DNA of 64,000 bases from Roseateles sp. SL47 (GTDB taxonomy: Bacteria > Pseudomonadota > Gammaproteobacteria > Burkholderiales > Burkholderiaceae_C): contig NZ_CP113068.1 of assembly GCF_026625885.1 (NCBI RefSeq), forward strand, positions 2,170,001 to 2,234,000, written 5' to 3'. A program made the position numbers and the translations under genes. This document shows positions 26,085 through 34,802 of the stretch, in pieces. How positions within the stretch are numbered: position 1 is the stretch's first letter; every line of letters starts with the position of its first letter. The notes beneath the pieces are model-generated. The model searched no databases and was not told the DNA's origin. It saw only the letters and a list, made by a program, of their open reading frames with translations.

Positions 26085-26103
26085 CAAGAGGCTGGAGCAC
26101 TGT

Positions 26104-27426
26104 ATGAAGATCCTGATTCAAAACGGACGCCTGCTGGACCCCGCCTCGGGCCTGGACCAGACCGGTGACCTGGCCATCGCCTCGGGCCGCATCGTGGGCG
26201 TGGGCAGCGTGGGCGACTTCACTGCCGATCGCGTGATCGACGCCACCGGTCTGGTGGTGGCCCCCGGCCTGGTGGACCTGGCCGCCCGCCTGCGCGAACC
26301 CGGCCATGAGCACGAAGGTCTGCTGGAAAGCGAACTGGCCGCTGCGGCGGCCGGTGGCGTCACCAGCCTGGTCTGCCCGCCCGATACCGATCCAGCCTTG
26401 GACGAACCCGGCCTGGTGGAGATGCTGAAGTTCCGCGCCCGCAAGCTCAGCCGCTGCCGGTTGTTCCCGCTGGGCGCCATCACCCGCGGACTGGCCGGTG
26501 AAACACTGACCGAAATGGCCGAGCTGACCGAGGCCGGTTGCGTGGGGTTCTCCCAGGCCGCCGAACCCATCCGCAACACCCTGACCCTGCAGCGGGCCAT
26601 GCAATATGCCGCCAGCTTCGGTTACGCGCTGTGGCTGCATCCGCGCGACCCGTGGCTGAGCGGCGGTGTCGCCGCCAGCGGCGCCGTGGCCACCCGCCTG
26701 GGCCTGTCAGGTGAGCCGGTGGCCGCCGAAACCGTGGCGCTGCACACCATTCTGGAACTGGTGCGGGCCACCGGTGCCCGGGTGCATCTGTGCCGCATCA
26801 GCAGCGCCGCCGGCGTGGATCTGGTGCGCCGGGCCAAGCAGGAAGGGCTGCCGGTGACCGCCGACGTGTCGATCAATTCGCTGCATCTGACCGATGTGGA
26901 CATCGGCTACTTCAATCCGGCCTTCCGCCTGCAGCCGCCGCTGCGCCAGCAACGCGACCGCGACGCGCTGCGCCAGGCCTTGGCCGACGGCACGCTGGAT
27001 GCGCTGGTGAGCGACCACAACCCGGTCTCCACCGATGAGAAGCATCTGCCGTTCGCCGAGGCCACGCCCGGCGCCACGGGCCTGGAATTGCTGCTGAGCC
27101 TGGCGCTGCGCTGGGCCCAGGACGAAAAGCTGCCGCTGTCCCGCGCGCTGGATGTGATCACTGCCCGTCCGGTGAAGGTGCTGGGCCAGGCGCTCGGTTC
27201 GCTCGCCGCCAGCGCCGGCCGGCTGGTGGAGGGCGGGGTGGGGGACGTCTGCGTCTTCGACCCGGCCGCCTCCGGCGCCGTCACTCCGGAGCGCCTGGTG
27301 AGCCAGGGCAAGCACACGCCGTTTGCCTTTGACATCACTGGTTTTGAGCTGCCCGGCCAGGTGCGCTTTACGCTGGTGGCCGGCACGGTGGCCTATGAGT
27401 CCCTGGTTACGGAGGCTGTGGCCTGA
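26104..27426 (+). CDS. dihydroorotase-like protein, metal-site histidines lost (PyrX type)
   Basis: A 440-residue amidohydrolase-fold protein directly after pyrB. In active dihydroorotases the first metal ligands lie in D-x-H-x-H-L-R-E-P-G; here the sequence is VDLAARLREPG, so both histidines are replaced (Ala60 and Arg62). The carboxylated-lysine region reads GFSQAAEP. This matches the pseudo-dihydroorotase (pyrC', PyrX) known from Pseudomonas, which has no activity and instead supports assembly of the large aspartate carbamoyltransferase. A separate active pyrC should exist elsewhere in the genome. The stop overlaps the plsC start (TGATG). Confidence 0.9.
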   Translation: MKILIQNGRLLDPASGLDQTGDLAIASGRIVGVGSVGDFTADRVIDATGLVVAPGLVDLAARLREPGHEHEGLLESELAAAAAGGVTSLVCPPDTDPALDEPGLVEMLKFRARKLSRCRLFPLGAITRGLAGETLTEMAELTEAGCVGFSQAAEPIRNTLTLQRAMQYAASFGYALWLHPRDPWLSGGVAASGAVATRLGLSGEPVAAETVALHTILELVRATGARVHLCRISSAAGVDLVRRAKQEGLPVTADVSINSLHLTDVDIGYFNPAFRLQPPLRQQRDRDALRQALADGTLDALVSDHNPVSTDEKHLPFAEATPGATGLELLLSLALRWAQDEKLPLSRALDVITARPVKVLGQALGSLAASAGRLVEGGVGDVCVFDPAASGAVTPERLVSQGKHTPFAFDITGFELPGQVRFTLVAGTVAYESLVTEAVA

Positions 27427-28163
27427 TGCGGGCCGTGGTGGCCGCCGGGCGCGTGGCCCGGATGGTGGCGCATATCGTTCACGGCCTGTGGATCGTGAAC
27501 ACGCGCTGGAAGGGCCTGGATGCGGCGGAGCGCCATCGCTACGTCGGCTGGTGGTCGGCCAAGCTGCTGCGGGTGCTGGGTGTGGGCCTGGATGCCGCCA
27601 TCACCCCGCAGACCACCGCGCGGCTGATCACCGCCAACCACATCTCCTGGCTGGACATCGCCGCCATGCATGCGGTGCTGCCGCAAGCCCGGTTCGTCTC
27701 CAAGTCCGACATCAAGCATTGGCCGCTGGTGGGAGGCCTGGCCACGGCGGTGGGTACGCTCTACATCGAGCGCGCCAGCAAGCGTGACGCATTGCGGGTG
27801 GTGCACCAGACCGCCGAGGCATTGCAGCGCGGTGAAACCGTGGCGGTGTTTCCGGAAGGCACCACCGGGGCGGGGTATCCCTTGCTGCCGCTGCATGCCA
27901 ACCTGCTGCAGGCTGCCATCAGCGTCAATGCGCCGCTGCAACCCGTGGTGCTGCGCTGGTATCAGCCCGGCCACCCCTACAGCCCGGCTGCCAGCTACAT
28001 CGGCCAGATGACGTTGATGCAGAGCCTGTGGCGCATCCTGACCGCCCGCGACCTGTCGGTGCGGGTCGAAACCTTGCCCCTGATCGAGACCCATGGCCAG
28101 GAGCGCCGTGCGTTGGCGGAGGTGCTGAGTCAGCGCCTGTCGGCCGCGCTGCCCAAGCCCTGA
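27426..28163 (+). CDS. plsC: 1-acyl-sn-glycerol-3-phosphate acyltransferase
   Basis: Adds the second acyl chain to lysophosphatidic acid at the inner membrane (245 residues). The acyltransferase motif I H-x4-D is 'NHISWLDIAAM', motif III is 'FPEGTTGAG', and a basic N-terminal region with a hydrophobic stretch should anchor it. It may be a specialised lysophospholipid acyltransferase of the same fold. It is translationally coupled to the pseudo-dihydroorotase gene. Confidence 0.9.
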   Translation: MRAVVAAGRVARMVAHIVHGLWIVNTRWKGLDAAERHRYVGWWSAKLLRVLGVGLDAAITPQTTARLITANHISWLDIAAMHAVLPQARFVSKSDIKHWPLVGGLATAVGTLYIERASKRDALRVVHQTAEALQRGETVAVFPEGTTGAGYPLLPLHANLLQAAISVNAPLQPVVLRWYQPGHPYSPAASYIGQMTLMQSLWRILTARDLSVRVETLPLIETHGQERRALAEVLSQRLSAALPKP

Positions 28164-28185
28164 GCCCGGATCAAGGAAGCTCCCC

Positions 28186-29058
28186 ATGCTGCTGGCCTTC
28201 GATGACGAACAGGTTCTGGCCCAGCGCCTCGCCGCTGAGCTGCAATGCCCGCTGGCCCTGATCACTCGCCACCGCTTCCCCGATGGGGAGGTGCGCCTCG
28301 TGCTGCCCAAGCCGCTGCCGCCGCAGGTCTGGCTGCTGCGCGGCCTGCAGCATCAGCCCAATGACCGGCTGGTGGAGTTGCTGATCGCGGCGCCCGCGGC
28401 CCGGGCCTGGGGCGCAAGGCAACTGGTTTTGGTGGCCCCCTACCTGGCCTACATGCGGCAGGACATGGAATTCACGCCGGGTGAGGCGGTCAGTCAGCGG
28501 CACATTGCCGCCCTCCTGGCGACCCAGTTCGACCGGGTGGTGACGGTGGACCCCCATCTGCATCGCATCAACAGCCTGGATGAGGTCATGCCGCCCGGGG
28601 TGGGTACGGCCCTCTCCGCTGCCAGCCTGCTGGGCCGGTGGATCGCGGCGCAGGGGCCTGGCGCCTTGCTGGTGGGGCCGGACGAGGAATCGGGCCAATG
28701 GGTGGCAGAGGCCGCCCGTGCCGCAGGCCTGGACCATGCGGTGGGCCGCAAGGTTCGCCATGGTGACACCCAGGTGCAACTCGCTTTCCCCGACGTGGCG
28801 GTGGCGGGCCGACCGGTGGTGTTGCTGGACGACATGGCCTCCACCGGCCGCACCCTCATCGGCGCGGCCCGGGAGGCGTTGGCGCGTGGGGCCGTGTCGG
28901 TGGACGTGGCGGTGACCCATGCGTTGTTCAACGGCGACGCCCTGCCGGCGCTGCAGGCGGCTGGCATTCGCCACGTCTGGAGCAGCAATGCGATTCCCCA
29001 TGCCAGCAACGCGGTGTGCATAGCGCCACTGGTCGCAGCCGCACTGCGCGAGCGGTGA
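28186..29058 (+). CDS. ribose-phosphate pyrophosphokinase-like protein
   Basis: A 290-residue protein with the two-domain PRPP-synthetase fold: 'RHRFPDGEVRLVLP' matches the RxFPDGE opening, 'YLAYMRQDMEFTPGEAVS' the catalytic flag region, 'VTVDPHLHRI' the metal-binding site and 'PVVLLDDMASTGRTL' the ribose-5-phosphate/PRPP loop. It is shorter than housekeeping Prs (about 315 residues) and belongs to a divergent group of PRPP-synthetase-like proteins found in proteobacteria. A main prs gene probably lies elsewhere. It ends the plus-strand run that began with yqgE. Confidence 0.82.
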   Translation: MLLAFDDEQVLAQRLAAELQCPLALITRHRFPDGEVRLVLPKPLPPQVWLLRGLQHQPNDRLVELLIAAPAARAWGARQLVLVAPYLAYMRQDMEFTPGEAVSQRHIAALLATQFDRVVTVDPHLHRINSLDEVMPPGVGTALSAASLLGRWIAAQGPGALLVGPDEESGQWVAEAARAAGLDHAVGRKVRHGDTQVQLAFPDVAVAGRPVVLLDDMASTGRTLIGAAREALARGAVSVDVAVTHALFNGDALPALQAAGIRHVWSSNAIPHASNAVCIAPLVAAALRER

Positions 29059-29109
29059 GGGTGCCGGGTCACACCGACAGCGACCGGGGAATCGATCCTT
29101 GAATGCGGC

Positions 29110-29853
29110 TCAGGCCTTGCCTTGGCTGGCGACGGCTGCAGCGGCCTTGGCGGCGGCTTCGGCGTCGCCCAGGTAATAGCTCTTGATGGGCTTGAGGTCG
29201 GCGTCCAGTTCGTAAACCAGCGGAATGCCGTTGGGAATGTTCACGCCCACAATTGCGTCGTCGGCGATGTTGTCCAGATATTTCACCAGGGCCCGAATGC
29301 TGTTGCCGTGGGCTGCAATCAGCACGCGCTGACCCGACTTGATGGCGGGAGCGATCTGTTCATTCCAATAGGGCAGCACACGCGCGACCGTGTCCTTGAG
29401 GCATTCGGTCAGCGGAATCTGGGCGGGGTCGAGACCGGCATAGCGGATGTCGCCACGCTCGCTGCGCGGGTCGGTGGCTTCCAGGGCTGGCGGCGGCGTG
29501 TCGTAGCTGCGGCGCCAGACCAGCACCTGCTCGTCACCGTACTGCTTGGCCATATCGGCCTTGTTGAGGCCCTGCAGGGCGCCGTAGTGGCGCTCGTTCA
29601 GGCGCCAGCTGTGACGCACGGGCAGCCACTGGCGGTCCATCTGGTCCAGGCAATGCCACAGCGTCCAGATGGCGCGCTTGAGCACTGAGGTGTGGGCGAC
29701 ATCAAAGTCCAGGCCGGCTTCCTTGAGCAGGCGGCCGGCCTGTTGCGCCTGGGCGACCCCGGTGGCGGTGAGATCCACATCGGTCCAGCCGGTGAATCGG
29801 TTCTCGAGGTTCCAGGTGGATTCGCCGTGGCGAATGAGCACGAGCTTGTACAT
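29110..29853 (-). CDS. gpmA: 2,3-bisphosphoglycerate-dependent phosphoglycerate mutase
   Basis: Interconverts 3- and 2-phosphoglycerate in glycolysis and gluconeogenesis (247 residues). '[12 protein letters not shown]' contains the phospho-histidine, '[10 protein letters not shown]' and '[16 protein letters not shown]' are family signatures, and '[16 protein letters not shown]' holds the second active-site histidine. The open frame extends far upstream on this strand, but the conserved protein starts at ATG 29853. No strong ribosome site is visible. Confidence 0.96.
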   Translation of the reverse strand: MYKLVLIRHGESTWNLENRFTGWTDVDLTATGVAQAQQAGRLLKEAGLDFDVAHTSVLKRAIWTLWHCLDQMDRQWLPVRHSWRLNERHYGALQGLNKADMAKQYGDEQVLVWRRSYDTPPPALEATDPRSERGDIRYAGLDPAQIPLTECLKDTVARVLPYWNEQIAPAIKSGQRVLIAAHGNSIRALVKYLDNIADDAIVGVNIPNGIPLVYELDADLKPIKSYYLGDAEAAAKAAAAVASQGKA

Positions 29854-30080
29854 GGTGGATCTGTGAAGTTTTGCCGGTCTCCGGCGGGGCTGCGCGGATT
29901 CTAGAGGCAGCCCTTTGGCGCGGCGGGATCCAGAAGGTTTTTGAAGGACCGACATCCGGTTCGTGCGGGACGAAAGGCTGGGAGCGGGGAGCGAGTCGTT
30001 GCTCGGCGCCTGCCGGATCGGTGGCTGCCAGGCGTTGCATGCTGGGGCTGTCGGGAGGGACGTGGCGGCAGGCTGAAACC

Positions 30081-30086
30081 TATAAT
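30081..30086 (+). promoter_or_regulatory. consensus -10 box for the rhodanese gene
   Basis: A perfect TATAAT lies 28 bases before the chosen TTG start, in the divergent gap from gpmA. A matching -35 hexamer is not evident at 16-18 bases spacing. Confidence 0.5.
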
Positions 30087-30114
30087 CTGCGGTTTTCATT
30101 GGTTGGGCCTGGCT

Positions 30115-30531
30115 TTGAAATTCCTGATCGACAACTGGTATCTGGTGCTGACGGCGGTGATTTCCGGCGGCTTGCTGCTGTGGACGTCGCTGCGCGGCAA
30201 GTCTGCGGGCGTGACCACTACGGAAGCGGTGCGGCTGCTCAACCGTGAGAAGGGTGTGCTCATTGACGTGAGCGAGCCTGAAGAATTTGCGCAGGGTCAT
30301 GCGGTGGGGGCGCGCAATGTGCCGCTGAAGCTGCTCAGCACGGGTGAACCTGTCAAGCAACTGCCCACCAACAAAGCCCTGCCGCTGGTGCTGATGTGCA
30401 AGACTGGCGCACGTGCGGGCCGTGCGGCTGGCATGCTTCGTCAACAGGGCTACACGCAAGTGGTGGCCGTGGCCGGTGGTTTGGCTGCCTGGCGGGAGGC
30501 GAGCCTGCCGGTGGAGAAGTCCGCAGCCTGA
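30115..30531 (+). CDS. membrane-anchored rhodanese-like protein
   Basis: About 138 residues: an N-terminal transmembrane anchor ([19 protein letters not shown]) and one rhodanese domain whose active-site loop is '[16 protein letters not shown]', with the catalytic cysteine. Such proteins handle sulfane sulfur or serve as scaffolds; the substrate is unknown. The neighbouring grxC and secB recur with it in Burkholderiales. The start is uncertain: TTG 30115 directly before 'KFLIDNWY' fits the TATAAT box, while the frame is open upstream to 29941. Confidence 0.85.
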   Translation: MKFLIDNWYLVLTAVISGGLLLWTSLRGKSAGVTTTEAVRLLNREKGVLIDVSEPEEFAQGHAVGARNVPLKLLSTGEPVKQLPTNKALPLVLMCKTGARAGRAAGMLRQQGYTQVVAVAGGLAAWREASLPVEKSAA

Positions 30532-30588
30532 CGGGGCGGGTGACCGGAACGCCGCAACGAGGTTGCAAGTCAAGTTTGGAGGTAGGCG

Positions 30589-30846
30589 ATGCGCGCCGTG
30601 AAGATGTACACCACTCAGGTCTGCCCGTACTGTGTGCGGGCCAAGTCCTTGCTGAAGCAGCGAGGCGTGGACGAGATTGAGGAGATCCGTGTGGATCTGG
30701 ACCCATCGCAGCGGGACACGATGATCCAGATCACGGGTCGCCGCACGGTGCCGCAGATTTTCATTGGTGACACGCACGTTGGCGGCTGCGACGACCTCAT
30801 CGCCCTCGACCAGCGCGGCGCCCTCCAGTCCCTCCTGCAAGGCTAA
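30589..30846 (+). CDS. grxC: glutaredoxin 3
   Basis: An 85-residue thiol-disulfide oxidoreductase reduced by glutathione. The active site is Cys12-Pro-Tyr-Cys15; '[20 protein letters not shown]' is the cis-proline and glutathione-binding segment. Length and motifs are standard. It is followed directly by a repeat array. Confidence 0.95.
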   Translation: MRAVKMYTTQVCPYCVRAKSLLKQRGVDEIEEIRVDLDPSQRDTMIQITGRRTVPQIFIGDTHVGGCDDLIALDQRGALQSLLQG

Positions 30847-30920
30847 CGCCCGCCCCCACAAAGGCCCCGCCCACCACCCAAGGGCGGCCGCTCAACCTCC
30901 ACCACCGCGCCAGTCGCCTT

Positions 30921-31208
30921 GCCGCCCGCCCCCAGCAGAGTCTGGAGATCCGGCTTTGCCGGGCTCCGACTGCCCCCCGGGGGGCGCGCGAAGCGCGTAG
31001 GGGGGAGACAAAATTAATTTGCCGCCCGCCCCCAGCAGAGTCTGGAGATCCGGCTTTGCCGGGCTCCGACTGCCCCCCCGGGGGGCGCGCGAAGCGCGTA
31101 GGGGGGAGACAAAATCAATTTGCCGCCCGCCCCCAGCAGAGTCTGGAGATCCGGCTTTGCCGGGCTCCGACTGCCCCCCGGGGGGCGCGCGAAGCGCGTA
31201 GGGGGGGG
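30921..31208 (+). repeat. three tandem 100-base intergenic repeats (array B)
   Basis: Copies at 30921-31020, 31021-31121 and 31122-31208 (the last lacks the 3-prime tail). Each begins GCCGCCCGCCCCCAGCAGAG, contains the inverted repeat CCGGCTTTGCCGG, a CCCCCCGGGGGG palindrome and CGCGCGAAGCGCG, and ends in an A/T tail such as AGACAAAATTAATTT. Copy 2 has one extra C in the palindrome. The array occupies most of the 419-base gap between grxC and secB; the rest holds no gene that I can support. Confidence 0.92.
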
Positions 31209-31265
31209 CCATGTAATAATGGTTCACGGCCCGCGCCTGCGGGCTTTCCCATTTTTGGAAGAAGC

Positions 31266-31727
31266 ATGGCCGACGACAACAGCACCCCCGTGTTCCAAAT
31301 TCAGCGCATGTACCTGAAGGACCTGTCGCTGGAGCAGCCCAATGCCCCGCAGATCCTGCTGGAGCAGGCGCAACCGCAAGTTGACATCAAGCTGGCCCTG
31401 TCCGCCGAGCCGGTCGCCGAAGGCCTGTTCGAAGTGAGCGTGACCGGCACCGTCACCACCACGGTGCAGGACAAGACCCTGTTCCTGATCGAAGCCAAGC
31501 AGGCCGGTATCTTCGAGATCCGCAATGTGCCGCAAGATCAGCTGGAAGGCATCCTGGCCATCGTGTGCCCGCAGATGATCTACCCCTACCTGCGCGCCAT
31601 CGTGTCCGACGTCTGCACCCGTGCCGGCTTCCCGCCCGTGCTGCTGACCGAAGTCAACTTCCAGGCCATGTTCGAAGCCCAGCAGGCTCAAGCCCTGGGC
31701 GCCAGCGGAGAATCCGCTCCCAACTGA
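31266..31727 (+). CDS. secB: protein-export chaperone SecB
   Basis: A 153-residue homotetrameric cytosolic chaperone that keeps precursors unfolded and hands them to SecA. '[20 protein letters not shown]', '[10 protein letters not shown]' and '[27 protein letters not shown]' are family signatures. GGAAG lies four bases upstream of ATG 31266. A GCCCGC/GCGGGC stem lies just upstream at 31229-31244. It is followed by its own terminator. Confidence 0.97.
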   Translation: MADDNSTPVFQIQRMYLKDLSLEQPNAPQILLEQAQPQVDIKLALSAEPVAEGLFEVSVTGTVTTTVQDKTLFLIEAKQAGIFEIRNVPQDQLEGILAIVCPQMIYPYLRAIVSDVCTRAGFPPVLLTEVNFQAMFEAQQAQALGASGESAPN

Positions 31728-31745
31728 GCGGCCTCCCTCTGATGC

Positions 31746-31792
31746 ACGCCGGCCCCCGCGGAAGCGTCCGCCCGGCCGGCGTCGTTGTTTTT
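31746..31792 (+). terminator. rho-independent terminator after secB
   Basis: ACGCCGGCC pairs with GGCCGGCGT and encloses an inner GCGGA-AGCG-TCCGC hairpin; CGTTG and then a T6 run follow. Confidence 0.8.
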
Positions 31793-31820
31793 TCAGGTCT
31801 CTGACATCCTCTTGTCATCC

Positions 31821-32852
31821 ATGTCCGATCCCATCTCGCGCATGAAGATCAGTGTGCTGGGCGCTGGCGCCTGGGGCACGGCGCTGGCCATTGCCGCGAG
31901 CGCGCGGCACGAGGTGCTGCTGTGGGCGCGCGATGCGGCCGGCGTCACCGCCATGCGGGCCGACCACCGCAACGCGCGCTATCTGCCCGACTCCCCACTG
32001 CCTGAGTCTCTCGGTCTGACCGACGACCTGTCCGCCGCGCTGGCGCATGGGCAGCATGGCCTGGTTGTCATTGCCACGCCAATGGCCGCCTTGCGCGGCA
32101 TGCTGGCGACGTTGCCCGCCGGGGCACGCTGCCTGTGGTTGTGCAAGGGCTTCGAAGCGGGCACGGGCCTCCTTGGCCATGAGATCGCCCGCGAGGTGGT
32201 GCCGCATCTGGCCACCGGTGTGTTGTCCGGCCCGAGCTTTGCGCAGGAAGTGGCCGCCGGTCAGCCGACCGCGCTGGTGTCTGCGTCCGAAGACGCGGCG
32301 CTGGCCCAGCTTGGGGTTCACGCGTTTCACAGCGAACGCCTGCGCGTGTATTCGTCCGCCGACCCGGTGGGGGTGGAAGTGGGCGGCGCTGTCAAGAACG
32401 TGATGGCGATTGCGGTGGGCATTGCCGATGGTCTGCGCCTGGCTGCGGAACTGATGGGACGCAAGGGCCCCGGCCTCAACGCCCGCGCGGCGCTCATCAC
32501 GCGTGGCCTGGCCGAGATGCAGCGTCTGGCGCTGGCCCTGGGCGCGCAGCCGGAAACCCTGCTGGGCCTGGCCGGTCTGGGCGATCTGGTGCTGACGGCC
32601 ACCGGAGATCTCTCCCGCAACCGGCGTGTCGGCCTGCTGCTGGCCGAGGGCCTGGACCTGGAAGCCATCCTGCAACGCCTCGGCCATGTGGCGGAGGGCG
32701 TCTACAGCGCCCCCACCGTGCTGGCACGGGCGCGTTCCCTGGGTGTGGACATGCCAATCACCGCCGCTGTTGTGGACGTGCTGGAAGGTCGGTTGGATAC
32801 CCATGGCGCCATGGAAGCGCTGATGGGACGGCAGGCCAAGGCTGAGTGGTGA
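31821..32852 (+). CDS. gpsA: glycerol-3-phosphate dehydrogenase [NAD(P)+]
   Basis: Reduces dihydroxyacetone phosphate to sn-glycerol-3-phosphate for phospholipid synthesis (343 residues). The N-terminal NAD(P) fold is '[17 protein letters not shown]', and '[19 protein letters not shown]' and '[17 protein letters not shown]' carry the catalytic lysine and substrate site. Start choice between 31821 and 31842 is open, as neither has a good ribosome site. It faces trmL across a 136-base gap that includes a CGGGCCC/GGGCCCG inverted repeat at 32878-32898. Confidence 0.95.
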   Translation: MSDPISRMKISVLGAGAWGTALAIAASARHEVLLWARDAAGVTAMRADHRNARYLPDSPLPESLGLTDDLSAALAHGQHGLVVIATPMAALRGMLATLPAGARCLWLCKGFEAGTGLLGHEIAREVVPHLATGVLSGPSFAQEVAAGQPTALVSASEDAALAQLGVHAFHSERLRVYSSADPVGVEVGGAVKNVMAIAVGIADGLRLAAELMGRKGPGLNARAALITRGLAEMQRLALALGAQPETLLGLAGLGDLVLTATGDLSRNRRVGLLLAEGLDLEAILQRLGHVAEGVYSAPTVLARARSLGVDMPITAAVVDVLEGRLDTHGAMEALMGRQAKAEW

Positions 32853-32988
32853 AGGCCGAGGGGTGAAGGCTGGATGTCGGGCCCGGATCTTGGGCCCGGC
32901 GGGTGAGGCTTTCCGATCAGACCGCCGTGGACAGTGCCCTTACCCCCGGACGACTCCACCTGTGGCGCCAGTGGCCTGGGATGCTGCC

Positions 32989-33459
32989 CTAGACACCGTC
33001 CAGATAACCGTTCTGCCGCCAGCCCTCGAAGACCGCCACCGCCACCGCATTGCTGAGATTCAGGCTGCGCTGGCCCGCCCGCATCGGCAGGCGGACCCGC
33101 TGCTCCAGCGGGAATTGCTCCCGCAGTTCGGGCGGCAGGCCGGCGGTTTCACAGCCAAAGACCAGATAGTCCCCGGCGCGCAGCGCCACTTCCGGCAACA
33201 GCCGGCTGCCGCGCGTGGTGAAGGCCAGCAGCCTTGTCATGTCCGGCTGCTCGGCCTGCAGGAAGGTGGCCCAGTTTGCATGGCGCATCACCGGGGCGTA
33301 TTCGTGATAGTCCAGGCCTGCGCGCTGCAGCAAGCGGTCTTCCATTGAAAACCCCAGCGGCTCGATCAGATGCAGCCGGCAGCCGGTATTGGCCGCCAGA
33401 CGGATGACATTGCCGGTGTTGGGCGGAATTTCCGGATGCACCAGCACGATATTGAACAT
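32989..33459 (-). CDS. trmL: tRNA (cytidine(34)-2'-O)-methyltransferase
   Basis: A 156-residue SPOUT methyltransferase that modifies the wobble base of tRNA-Leu isoacceptors. 'MFNIVLVHPEIPPNTGNVIRLAANTG' (shown in part: HPEIPPNTGNVIRL) is the family signature; 'LVFGCETAGLP' and 'RSLNLSNAVAVAVFE' form the knotted SAM site. I start at 33459, which has AGAAGG about ten bases upstream; another ATG at 33468 sits too close to that site. Confidence 0.95.
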   Translation of the reverse strand: MFNIVLVHPEIPPNTGNVIRLAANTGCRLHLIEPLGFSMEDRLLQRAGLDYHEYAPVMRHANWATFLQAEQPDMTRLLAFTTRGSRLLPEVALRAGDYLVFGCETAGLPPELREQFPLEQRVRLPMRAGQRSLNLSNAVAVAVFEGWRQNGYLDGV

Positions 33460-33632
33460 GGGAACCATGACCTTCTTGGGTGACCGTCGGCGCCGTCCGG
33501 TGGGGACGACGGCGTCTGCGGTCGGGCTTCATTCAATGTTGGGGTCTGCCGCCGCAGCGCGGACCAGACCGGATGGCGGCGCGTGCCGACATCCGCGCAC
33601 TGGCCGCCCCCGGCTGTAGCCGCCCCGTTGAT

Positions 33633-34781
33633 TCACGGGGTGCGTGCCACCACCCAGGCCTGCACCGACGCTGCGCCAGCGCGCTGCAAGGTGGCGGCGG
33701 CCTCGAACAGGGTGGCGCCACTGGTCATCACATCATCCACCAGCGCCACATGCAAACCCTGGACAGGCCGCACCACACCAAAGGCCTGGCGCAGATTGGC
33801 GCGGCGCTCGGCCAGCGGAAGATCCGACTGACGCAGGGTATGACGCAGACGAATCAGGGTCTGGGCACACAAGCGGTATTGTCGCTGCCCGGGCAGGTGC
33901 CGCGCGATTTCCAGGCTTTGATTGAAGCCCCGTTCCTTCAGCCGAGCGGCGGACAAGGGAATGGGCAGCACCAGGTCGGCTGCTTGCGGGGCACCGGGCC
34001 CCCTTGCTTCGACTGCCGGGCCGGTTGCTTGTAAGTGAGCCCGGGCTAACGCCGCACCCATGACCTGGCCGAGCAGCGGTAGGGCCTCCAGCCTCCCGTG
34101 GAACTTCAGGCTTTGCAGGAGATGGTCCCAGGGAAACGCGTAATCGAGGGCCACCACACAGCGATGAAGGGGAGGGGGCTTGACCAGGCAGCGGCCGCAG
34201 CGCCAGGTTGAAGGGTTGGCCTGATGGCAGGGAGGCGGGGAGGGAGGAAGGGAGTGGGGGAGCCTCAAAACGAGCCCGCAGAGTGTGCATCGCGGGCGAA
34301 CATCGCCGTGTATCCAGGCTTGGCAGGCGTCGCAGCAGCGGCCTCGACACCATTGGCGGCAAAGCAGGCATTGCCCTGGAAGTCCGGCGTTGATGATTGC
34401 GGCAATCTGGCTGGCGATCTGTGCAGGGCGTCCCGCCAATGGCGACGTCACTGCCGGCCCATTTGCCAGTTGGACGGCCCGCTGCCCGTCCCGTTTCACG
34501 GCCCGTTCCACCAGCGGCATCAGCGGCGGTTTCAACGGCGGTTTCAACGGCGGCTCCACGTGCGGTTCCGCCGTTGGCGTCATGGTCGCCTCCCCAGTTG
34601 CCGCCCCGGTTGCTTCTGCGGCCGCGTCCCCGGCCACCCCGCCGACGCTCTCGTCGGCCGATATCCCGTCTGATATCCCGACCGAGTTCCCCCCGCTCCC
34701 AGGGGCCCCCCCGGCGCCCACCCGCCACCGCCGCCACAGGCTGTGCGACGGCAAACTCCAGCGCCGGGTGCGGTCTCCCAT
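33633..34781 (-). CDS. comF: ComF family phosphoribosyltransferase-like protein
   Basis: A ComF-type protein linked in other bacteria to uptake of transforming DNA. The C-terminal half is a type I phosphoribosyltransferase fold with 'DLVLPIPLSAARLKERGFNQ' and the PRPP loop 'VALVDDVMTSGATL'. Before it lies a cysteine cluster (CLLC, CRGRCCDAC, CTLC, CGRC) that should bind zinc. The frame is open for 382 residues, well beyond the usual 230-260. The first 115 or so residues are low-complexity, with Pro-Pro-Leu-Lys repeats from a 12-base tandem repeat. The true start may be an internal Met (34583 or 34520); no ribosome site decides it. Confidence 0.8.
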   Translation of the reverse strand: MGDRTRRWSLPSHSLWRRWRVGAGGAPGSGGNSVGISDGISADESVGGVAGDAAAEATGAATGEATMTPTAEPHVEPPLKPPLKPPLMPLVERAVKRDGQRAVQLANGPAVTSPLAGRPAQIASQIAAIINAGLPGQCLLCRQWCRGRCCDACQAWIHGDVRPRCTLCGLVLRLPHSLPPSPPPCHQANPSTWRCGRCLVKPPPLHRCVVALDYAFPWDHLLQSLKFHGRLEALPLLGQVMGAALARAHLQATGPAVEARGPGAPQAADLVLPIPLSAARLKERGFNQSLEIARHLPGQRQYRLCAQTLIRLRHTLRQSDLPLAERRANLRQAFGVVRPVQGLHVALVDDVMTSGATLFEAAATLQRAGAASVQAWVVARTP

Positions 34782-34788
34782 GGCCCCC

Positions 34789-34794
34789 TACAAT
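34789..34794 (+). promoter_or_regulatory. candidate -10 box before the BioC-like gene
   Basis: TACAAT ends eight bases before ATG 34803, so use of this box would give a transcript with almost no leader. No convincing -35 is seen. Confidence 0.35.
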
Positions 34795-34802
34795 CCCGCC
34801 CC

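Noticed and set aside
24233..29058. Pyrimidine attenuator or riboswitch in the pyr operon
   Set aside because: Gene junctions overlap or are a few bases long, and no terminator/antiterminator pair could be drawn.
29854..30861. Upstream extension of the gpmA frame by about 336 codons
   Set aside because: The conserved phosphoglycerate mutase begins at 29853; the extension runs antisense through the rhodanese and grxC genes.
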